Assembly: GCA_024195265.1 (NCBI GenBank)
Contig: JAJLRJ010000011.1
Location: 5,523,361-5,587,360, forward strand
Length of the DNA stretch: 64,000 nt
Source of the DNA: Dendrophyllia cribrosa
Lineage: Eukaryota > Cnidaria > Anthozoa > Scleractinia > Dendrophylliidae
Direction: 5' to 3'
In this document: positions 61,101 to 64,000 of the stretch, one piece after another
Layout: each line of letters starts with the position of its first letter
Position numbering within the stretch: the first letter of the stretch is position 1
The notes under the pieces: generated by a model
Seen by the model: the letters and a program-made list of their open reading frames with translations, nothing else
Told to the model about the DNA's origin: nothing
Database searches by the model: none
Translations under genes and position numbers: made by a program

Positions 61101-63913
61101 CAAACAAAGCGAAGGATGACCAAAATTCACAGAAAATTTCAACGGATTACACCGACAAAGTCAACACTGAATAAAACCTTTGACCCGAAGCATTTATTCT
61201 ATGTATGCTCTGGTGGCTATTATGGTGCACATGGGTACATGTATGTATAATCATCCATTCAATCAGCTGACTGACCGCGACATTTTCATGGGCAAATTTC
61301 CCGCCAGGGTTATATACTCGCTTCCGATTGGTTTAAACAAAGAATTAAATGGGTTACATGTACGTCATAGCTATAGCTTGCACATGCGCCGAACCATGAA
61401 ACCCTCCCTTTAAACACACCTAGAATTTTATACATGTACCATCCATTATTAATCCATCATTTACCTGAGTCCTCAAAGTTGCTGGGTCTTTTGCTTTTCT
61501 TAGCCCTTATGCTGTCCCCTTTGGCTGCAGTGGTGGCCTTTCTGTATTGCAATAGAGAAAACATCATACATTATATAAAAATAAAACACCACAAGGAAAA
61601 CACATATACACCACAGGCAGCCCAGACTCTGTATAAATTATGTCAACTGCTAGAATTAACAGGGCTCAAAATTGAAAAAAATTCTCAATCACAATTTGCG
61701 AGTAATTCCTAAAATTTAGGTCGCAAGTTTTAGTAGCAAAACAAAAATAAAAAAAACTAACTACTATTACCGGAAATGAGAAACGAGAAATTTCTGAGAA
61801 AGTCTGAAAAAGTGCGCCCGTGATACACTTCTTGAAAACCGCGTTAATGGAGCATGAAATCGCGATTAAGTCACGCAACATTCTCCAACTACCAGTAACA
61901 AGCAAGACACAAGACTATTGAATATAATTCCTTTATAAGCTACATGTAGGCCGTAAAACAGTCGCAAAATTGCAACTAACTAATAGACAAATTTTAGTCG
62001 CAAAAGCAAAATCTTTAGTCGCAAATGTGCCCGATACAGGCGCAATTTCAAGCCCTGATCAATTCGAATTGAAGACAATGTTTTGGAAGGGAAACTCTAA
62101 AATTGTAACTTCCCAAAACGGCCTCAAAATTGCTCTAGGCACAAACAAACAGCAGAAGACAGTACACACAAAGCTAGTCACAAGGTACATGTAAGTCAAC
62201 TTTATTTTGAATCTTTTCAAAATACAGCACTCAGAACATCATATATTTTGTGTATTCTCATACATGGTCTTAAATTGAGAGAGTAACTAATGTGCGAGCC
62301 AGCGAGTCGTAGCCATTTTTTGCAAGCCTCGAGCCTCTTCTTGCGAGCCACTGTTTTTTTGCCATATGTGACTTCTCACGCAAAAAAGATACTAACGGCT
62401 ATCCGTTCGAGCCGTTCACATACCGTTTATCAGCAGTAATTTGGTGAGCAAAACTACAAGGATAACAGAGAATTCTTGGAAGCACATGGTCTGTATTCAG
62501 GTTTCAAATTACCCTTTTGACATGCAAATTTGATGCACTTTTTACCAACTTAAAAAGGGTTGAGTTTGTTTTTCTGCTACATAACTTTCCCTGCAGTCTT
62601 TAATATAAATTCAATTAATATGTTTAGTTTCATTCAAGATTTATTTTAACAATATTTGTCAAAGCGACAAACAGATGGTTTCGTCGTCCTTACAATGTAA
62701 TAAAGTACTCGGTAAAGGTACACAATTAGTGTGCAATTTACTTTATTTAGCTGCATTCACAGGTGCCAGCCATTCAAAATTCTTCTTCAGCCGTTACGTC
62801 GTTCACAGCAAGCCATTTTGAAATAATTCTTTAGCCATTCAGGCATTCACAGTTAGCCATTCGAAATAATTATTTTGGAATTCAGGCGTTCACAGTCAGT
62901 CGTTCGAAATTTTTCTCCTCCCATTCAGCTGTTCAACTTTATTAGTTGCTCGCAAAAAAAGGCTCGGGCTTGCAAGCTCGCACATAATTTAGCCACACCT
63001 TAAATTCAAATCCATTCTACATGTAGCAGCTGATCTGACACATATATATATACAATGACGTACTAGTGTATCCAAAAGATAGTAATTATTGCTGCGGTAA
63101 ATTTGTTGTAATAATGCTGTTTTATCATCTTGCTGGTATTACAGAATTTTCTCTTTCGTTTTTTGAGGGGAAGCAAAGCAAATGTAACCGGGATGAATCG
63201 ACAAAAACTCCAGCTGATAAGAAATGGAAATGGCCTATTATTGATAATGAGTATGTTGCGTTACTAGCTAGCTGTATCGTGTTCGCGTCTCCACACGCTC
63301 AGCTCAGGTTTCGCATCCACACGCACTCAGCTTAGTTCAGTCTCATCGACCGCTGTCGGAGTGATTTCAAAATAAATATTTGTCTTTTATTCCGTACAAT
63401 CTATCCAATGGTCCTATCACCATGCCTCACAGTCCTCGCTCAACTCGCGGTAGTCTTCGACACTTCAGTTCCGATTTCGACTGGGACATGTTGGACCAAA
63501 ATATTACAAATCTCGCAGCCAACAGCTTGAAGCAGCAAGCGAGGATATTGTTCGTGGCGCAGTGCATTCTGGCCCAAAATGTGTTCATGGCACAGTGAAT
63601 TCTGGTAAAAAGCGATCAATTCGAGATTTTTCCTAGCTTATATTTTTTTTCTCATATATTTCTCTTAAATCCTGATTATGTTGCTGCTCACTCGCTGTGC
63701 TCGTTCGGCAGCAATAAACACTGTATATGAATAGAGTCTGGGTTGGCTGTGGACTAACTACTATCTACAGTGTACATGGGATAAGATATTTTTGTATTAA
63801 TCTTATTACAGCACAAAAAGTAATTAAAATAAAAACAAAGCAAGGTACAGCTGTACATGTACAGAAACAAAAGACAAACCTTATTTTAGGGGGAAGAGGA
63901 TCTTCATCAGAAT
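36855..63913 (-). CDS. RFC1: Replication factor C large subunit RFC1 (20 exons; 5' end outside window)
   Basis: Exons in coding order: 63913-63880, 61541-61465, 60519-60429, 59501-59390, 56521-56324, 55685-55362, 54589-54410, 52559-52292, 51982-51836, 51139-50921, 48617-48532, 47640-47503, 45798-45703, 45379-45281, 44734-44583, 43831-43714, 41260-41115, 39894-39813, 38555-38412, 37175-36855. All phases agree, giving about 1009 residues; human RFC1 has 1148, so roughly the first 100 or more are missing to the right. RFC1 is the large subunit of the clamp loader that opens PCNA and places it on primed DNA in the nucleus. Visible domains: acidic/basic N-terminal linker, TSALDFFG motif, BRCT (about 278-355 of this fragment), AAA+ with Walker [11 protein letters not shown] and Walker B LIMDEVDG, sensor-1 CMCNDRN, RFC1 C-terminal helical domain, and a Lys/Gly-rich tail. 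No break is seen. Confidence 0.95.
37525..38340. repeat. 106-bp tandem array, ~7 units
   Basis: GGTGGTTCTAACTTTTGAGT CTGTGGATGAAATCC ... GAGCAGTACTTTCCTGTGGT ACTG at about 105-106-base spacing, directly downstream (on the RFC1 strand) of the exon at 38412-38555. Confidence 0.92.
38412..38555 (-). CDS. RFC1: RFC1 exon: C-terminal domain
   Basis: Phase 0-0, 144 bp: [48 protein letters not shown]. The V..VM..Y.L.KEDW..I.E pattern is conserved. Confidence 0.95.
38600..39743. mobile_element. Family C element with 85-bp tandem units and a nested foldback
   Basis: Ends CTACAGTAGAAGCTCCATTAA and AAGAGGTTCCACTGTA. Inside, five or six 85-base units (GATTATATGAGCGTTTTGC, GGGACCAGGAGAAGTGTCCC CTTAATAGAGGTGTCCC), then a foldback insertion at 39100-39648, then the end of the array. 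Confidence 0.85.
39100..39648. mobile_element. Large foldback element nested in the 85-bp array
   Basis: Arms of about 230 bases: TGATCAAATTTTTGTTTTTC ... GGCTTGGTTGCGAATGAGAG ... CGGGTTGAAATTATAATAAC, mirrored from TATTGTTATTATAATTTCAA to AAAATTTGATCACAGGGGC. The array resumes at once on the right. Confidence 0.9.
39813..39894 (-). CDS. RFC1: RFC1 exon: C-terminal domain
   Basis: Phase 2-0, 82 bp: [27 protein letters not shown]. Fits the family's S...(L/V)xxDY(L/I)xxLR...PL segment. Confidence 0.92.
40145..40435. mobile_element. MITE family B copy (diverged)
   Basis: GAGTGTCGTAAAATCAAAAC at the left, AAATACATGTAGCCGGCGCC in the core and a degenerate CACCTCATTGAAAACCACTC right end. In the RFC1 intron between 39894 and 41115. 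Confidence 0.8.
41115..41260 (-). CDS. RFC1: RFC1 exon: C-terminal domain
   Basis: Phase 0-2, 146 bp: [48 protein letters not shown]. The F-P-x-WLGKxS motif marks the family. Confidence 0.96.
41515..41585 (+). mobile_element. SINE 3' tail fragment
   Basis: TTCGTGACATGATCAACATT ACATCTTTCTCATTTCATT is the same tail as at 42780-42835. It lies just before the 71-bp array. Confidence 0.7.
41690..42735 (+). repeat. 71-bp satellite made from the SINE head (about 14-15 units)
   Basis: Exact 71-base spacing of GTGTGTGAACCTAGTATATG ... GCCACGAGTCTCTCGTAGCT CAGTGGTTAGAGCATCCGAC. Each unit carries a tRNA-type A box but no B box. The last unit joins a complete SINE. In an RFC1 intron between 41260 and 43714. 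Confidence 0.95.
42695..42835 (+). mobile_element. Intact tRNA-derived SINE at the array end
   Basis: CTTTCGTAGCTCAGTGATTAGAGC (A box), GTGTGCGGAAGGTCATAGGTTCAATTCC (B box), then CTTTGTCCCAAGCTTGTGAC and a TTTCTCATTTCATT tail. Confidence 0.8.
42968..43427. mobile_element. Family G TIR element with 88-bp repeats (~4 units)
   Basis: TTTACCCTTTCACTCCCAGAC at the left, then the same units. The right end is decayed (CCTTTTTGGTAGTTTAATG). Confidence 0.88.
43714..43831 (-). CDS. RFC1: RFC1 exon: C-terminal domain
   Basis: Phase 2-0, 118 bp: [39 protein letters not shown]. AADSIxDGDLV...NWSxLPxQ is strongly conserved. Confidence 0.96.
43880..44050 (+). repeat. Short tandem repeat with AACGCAAACGCAA units
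   Basis: About three ~45-base units of AAACACATGTGTGAACTACC ATAACGCAAAC in an RFC1 intron. Confidence 0.75.
44583..44734 (-). CDS. RFC1: RFC1 exon: C-terminal domain
   Basis: Phase 0-2, 152 bp: [54 protein letters not shown], DKSDxFF and PLFVQENY are RFC1 C-terminal family motifs. Confidence 0.96.
45281..45379 (-). CDS. RFC1: RFC1 exon: lid / collar border
   Basis: Phase 0-0, 99 bp: [33 protein letters not shown]. Conserved (V/I)xHNxSMW and YDQAKA. Confidence 0.96.
45703..45798 (-). CDS. RFC1: RFC1 exon: AAA+ lid
   Basis: Phase 0-0, 96 bp: [32 protein letters not shown]. Matches the RFC1 lid region nearly residue by residue ([13 protein letters not shown], GANQDxRQ). Confidence 0.97.
45880..46090. 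repeat. Degenerate family D repeats
   Basis: GCGACCACTCTGGTAAGCGATCACC, TGCGACCACCCCAGTAAGCGAC and CTCCTAAGTGACCAC; a decayed copy of the 17-bp array family. Another scrap lies at 47020-47090. Confidence 0.6.
46290..46436. repeat. Inverted repeat
   Basis: ATATATGTTGTAGTTAATTTTTTATCTCAGGTAATTTTTATTTTTCC mirrors GGAAAAACAAAAATTACCTGAAATAAAAAATTAACTGCAACATATA; strong hairpin in an RFC1 intron. Confidence 0.85.
46545..46707. mobile_element. Foldback MITE family A, copy 2
   Basis: Same ends (TAGACTACGAGCAGTCTC / GAGACTGCTCGTAGTCTA) and AGCTTAGTCCGTCAAGCGAG core as the copy at 3662, with a shorter centre. Confidence 0.9.
47503..47640 (-). CDS. RFC1: RFC1 exon: sensor 1 region
   Basis: Phase 0-0, 138 bp: [53 protein letters not shown] is the sensor-1 Asn motif, followed by the conserved FDLRFQRP. 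Confidence 0.97.
47685..47995. repeat. Dispersed repeat with GACATTTCGAC / CTTCATCAGGC motif, copy 2
   Basis: AAAGTGTATTATCTTTTGTT ... GCGACATTTCGACTGCTTAC ... GTCTTCATCAGGCGAC. Compared with 22440-22790 it carries extra ACATGT-type hexamers at three places. Confidence 0.75.
48253..48470. mobile_element. Family C copy
   Basis: AAGATCCATTAAGGAGACAC at the left, CCCAAAGTAGAGGTTTCACTGTA at the right, one unit with GTGCGTTTTGCCAGCCGGAAC inside. Confidence 0.75.
48532..48617 (-). CDS. RFC1: RFC1 exon: Walker B
   Basis: Phase 1-0, 86 bp: [20 protein letters not shown] then [17 protein letters not shown] is the RFC1-type Walker B (DEVD rather than DEAD). Confidence 0.97.
49205..49698 (+). mobile_element. 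~490-bp duplicated element, copy 1
   Basis: About 93 percent identical by eye to 63237-63718: ATTATTGATAATGAGTATGT ... GCAGCAATAAA. It has an AATAAA at its right end and a 58-codon frame inside. Could be a solo LTR or a short retroelement; no target duplication was proven. Confidence 0.75.
49403..49579 (+). CDS. 58-codon frame inside the duplicated element, copy 1
   Basis: ATG in a good context (ACCATGG). The product begins [20 protein letters not shown] and ends LAQNVFVAQ. Not recognised as any family. The same frame and length are found at 63422, but five of the six base differences between the copies change an amino acid, which does not argue for selection. May be a leader or gag-like fragment of a retroelement. 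Confidence 0.35.
   Translation: MAHSPRSTRGSLRHFSSDFDWDLLDQNITNLEANSLKQQARLLFVAQCILAQNVFVAQ
50921..51139 (-). CDS. RFC1: RFC1 exon: Walker A
   Basis: Phase 1-1, 219 bp: [72 protein letters not shown]. Contains the P-loop GSPGVGKT and the NASDTRS motif. Confidence 0.97.
51560..51790. repeat. Imperfect CACCATCACTGTC / CATCATCATC microsatellite
   Basis: Runs of CACCGTCACTGTC, ACCATCACCGTTACTGTCACC and TCATCATCATCATCAC in the RFC1 intron between the Walker A exon and the WVDKYRP exon. Confidence 0.8.
51836..51982 (-). CDS. RFC1: RFC1 exon: start of AAA+ domain
   Basis: Phase 1-1, 147 bp: [48 protein letters not shown]. The WVDKYRP...IIGQQG box II motif is diagnostic for RFC subunits. Confidence 0.96.
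52292..52559 (-). CDS. RFC1: RFC1 exon: end of BRCT and linker
   Basis: Phase 0-1, 268 bp: [25 protein letters not shown] finishes the BRCT domain, followed by a Ser/Thr-rich linker ending SPASK(G). The donor at 52291 splits the Gly codon. Confidence 0.92.
53268..53424. mobile_element. Small foldback MITE
   Basis: GGTTCTCACGTTACGTCACGACGGCCATGTTGGTGCAC mirrors GTGCACCAACATGGCCGCCATGG ... GGTCACGTGAGTGAAAACC, with a poly-T centre. Confidence 0.85.
53455..53600. mobile_element. Palindromic MITE
   Basis: GTAATAGGACTGAGTGGAGTCCAATTCGGTCTGTAATCAT mirrors ATGATTACAGACAGAATTGGATGACACGAAGTCCTGTTAC. Confidence 0.85.
53866..54012. mobile_element. Family C fragment
   Basis: CATCAGGACCAGGAGAAGTG, GATTATATGAGCGTTTTGCC and GTAGAGGCTGCACTGTA: one unit plus the right end. 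Confidence 0.75.
54410..54589 (-). CDS. RFC1: RFC1 exon: BRCT domain
   Basis: Phase 0-0, 180 bp: [61 protein letters not shown] typical RFC-type BRCT with GLxFVITG, GGKVTxxVSKKT and V(V/M)GRDxG. Confidence 0.96.
54654..55126. mobile_element. Foldback element of the 'GACGGGGGTGC' family with an inner palindrome
   Basis: TCCCGGGGGGG...GGAACTCCCATATAAAAATGACGGGGGTGC mirrors GCACCCCCGTCATTTTTATATAGGAGTCCCCCCCCGGA. A second inverted repeat (AAGTGACTTTTGATG / CAGAAGTCACTT) lies at 54885-54990. Confidence 0.85.
55362..55685 (-). CDS. RFC1: RFC1 exon leading into BRCT
   Basis: Phase 0-0, 324 bp: [20 protein letters not shown] ... ending [20 protein letters not shown]. The [19 protein letters not shown] block is the conserved DNA-binding helix just before the RFC1 BRCT domain, which helps bind 5'-phosphorylated duplex DNA. 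Confidence 0.92.
55861..55948. repeat. Short family C-like inverted repeat
   Basis: AGTCAACTCTCTCTAAGACG GACATC mirrors GAGGTGTCCAGCTTAAAGAG AGTTGA. A related stretch is at 56150-56300. Confidence 0.65.
56324..56521 (-). CDS. RFC1: RFC1 exon (Lys/Glu-rich linker)
   Basis: Phase 0-0, 198 bp, 66 codons: [20 protein letters not shown] ... [18 protein letters not shown]. Disordered charged linker; poorly conserved in the family, so the call depends on phase and position. Confidence 0.75.
56688..58275. mobile_element. 1.6-kb TIR element, non-autonomous
   Basis: GGGTTATTCCAGAAAAAATCCACACCCCCCGACGGAT at the left and ATCCGTCGGGGGTGTGTGGATTTTTTCTGGAATAACCC at the right, flanked by ATT on both sides. 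Subterminal G/C-rich GGAAATCCAGGTGGGAGGGGGGG repeats on both sides; the AT-rich middle (56880-58060) has no coding frame. In an RFC1 intron. Confidence 0.85.
58493..59278. repeat. Family D element, opposite orientation
   Basis: About forty GGTGGTCGCTTAGGAGA / GGTGGTTGCTCAGGAGA units of 17 bases, ending AGGAGAGGTTCTACAGTACT, the reverse complement of the start of the array at 7349. In an RFC1 intron. Confidence 0.9.
59390..59501 (-). CDS. RFC1: RFC1 exon with conserved TSALDFFG motif
   Basis: Phase 2-0, 112 bp: [20 protein letters not shown] then [17 protein letters not shown]. Corresponds to TPTSVLDYFG...RSNKK in human RFC1; the L-D-F-F core looks like a PCNA-interacting (PIP-like) motif. 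Confidence 0.88.
59722..60368. mobile_element. MITE family B copy, interrupted
   Basis: Left part 59722-59835 (GAGTGTTGTAAAACTGAAC, ACATGTAGCCACC) and right part 60240-60368 (ATTAGTTTTGGTTTTAC, ACACTCAATTGATAACTGCT) with about 400 bases of other DNA between, including an inverted repeat around ATGTAGAATTCAT. Confidence 0.6.
60429..60519 (-). CDS. RFC1: RFC1 exon (linker, acidic)
   Basis: Phase 1-2, 91 bp: (D)[19 protein letters not shown] then [10 protein letters not shown]. Similar to the ETDEEDDF region of vertebrate RFC1. Confidence 0.78.
60974..61413. mobile_element. MITE family J, copy 2 (reverse orientation)
   Basis: Ends TATAGTTTCACGGTTTGGCA and GCGCCGAACCATGAAACCCTCCCTTTAA. The core (GGATGACCAAAATTCACAG, GTCAACACTGAATAAAACC) matches copy 1 in reverse. 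Carries two extra ACATGT hexamers. Confidence 0.88.
61465..61541 (-). CDS. RFC1: RFC1 exon (linker, basic)
   Basis: Phase 2-1, 77 bp: [20 protein letters not shown] then NFEDS. Basic segment likely carrying the nuclear localisation signal (KKSKRP). Confidence 0.75.
61660..62200. other. RFC1 intron stretch, possible diverged repeat
   Basis: Repeated AAATTTTAGTCGCAA / GGTCGCAAGTTTTAGTAGCAA / TTAGTCGCAAATGTGC phrases suggest an old repeat. Nothing codes. Confidence 0.4.
62285..62992. mobile_element. Inverted-repeat element with GCCATTC units
   Basis: ATGTGCGAGCCAGCGAGTC ... GCAAGCCTCGAGCC at the left and TTGCTCGCAAAAAAAGGCTCGGGCTTGCAAGCTCGCACAT at the right; several AGCCATTCGAAATAATT / GTCGTTCGAAATT units at 62770-62930. 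Confidence 0.65.
63237..63718 (+). mobile_element. ~490-bp duplicated element, copy 2
   Basis: Same boundaries and AATAAA as copy 1, with GTTGCGTTACTAGCTAGC and GCGTCTCCACACGCTCAGC near the left. Lies in the RFC1 intron between the two first exons in the window. Confidence 0.75.
63422..63598 (+). CDS. 58-codon frame inside the duplicated element, copy 2
   Basis: [20 protein letters not shown] ... LAQNVFMAQ, stop TGA. Same length as the frame at 49403. Weak ATG context here (ACCATGC). Function unknown; probably part of a mobile element. Confidence 0.35.
   Translation: MPHSPRSTRGSLRHFSSDFDWDMLDQNITNLAANSLKQQARILFVAQCILAQNVFMAQ
63880..63913 (-). CDS. RFC1: RFC1 exon (N-terminal linker), first in window
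   Basis: Phase 1-2, 34 bp: (D)[10 protein letters not shown]. The acceptor has a long pyrimidine tract on the minus strand ending CCCCAG. Matches the acidic DSDSESEE type linker of RFC1. Confidence 0.75.
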
Positions 63914-64000
63914 CTGGGGAAAAAAAGCAGAAAAAAAATTCTCTCAAAATCATTACCACTGATAAAATTTTGTTTATAAAAATATAATACAAATATTGAG

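Overview
This is animal nuclear DNA, most likely from an anthozoan cnidarian such as a stony coral. Three observations support that: introns with GT..AG borders throughout, a very high load of short inverted-repeat transposons, and a matricellular-type protein built from TSP1, Cys-rich lectin-like and F5/8C modules. The species cannot be named from the sequence. No prokaryotic operon, CRISPR array or complete autonomous transposon was found.

Three spliced genes were rebuilt by reading exons by eye, then checking that codon phase agrees across every junction. (1) Plus strand, 262-8704, 5' end outside the window: a secreted or extracellular adhesion-type protein with a TSP1 domain, a duplicated Cys-rich lectin-like block and one F5/8 type C domain, ending in a tiny terminal exon next to an AATAAA. 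(2) Plus strand, 12679-33661: a complete 21-exon model (645 codons plus stop) for a STRA6-like multipass retinol/RBP-receptor family protein, with two microexons (14 and 24 nt) that are needed to keep the frame. (3) Minus strand, 63913 down to 36855, 5' end outside the window: 20 exons of the large clamp-loader subunit RFC1 (about 1009 residues here), with a PIP-like motif, BRCT domain, AAA+ ATPase, RFC1 C-terminal domain and a Lys/Gly-rich tail. Genes 2 and 3 are convergent, with a 3.2 kb gap between their stops. No functional link between the three genes is evident.

Most remaining bases are introns or intergenic DNA filled with repeats: foldback MITE families present in several copies, TIR elements whose interior has become a minisatellite (88-, 106-, 85- and about 17-bp units), tRNA-derived SINEs (one with a 9-bp array between its A and B boxes, another amplified as a 71-bp satellite), two LINE reverse-transcriptase fragments, a duplicated ~490-bp element with a 58-codon reading frame, and microsatellites.

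The most unusual signal is not a gene. From about 47 kb to the right edge the palindrome TACATGTA/ACATGT is strongly over-represented, and comparison of repeat copies inside the window suggests that it arises by insertion of a 6-bp unit at pre-existing GTA/TAC sites. Exon calls rest on family resemblance from memory and splice logic; no search or transcript data were available.
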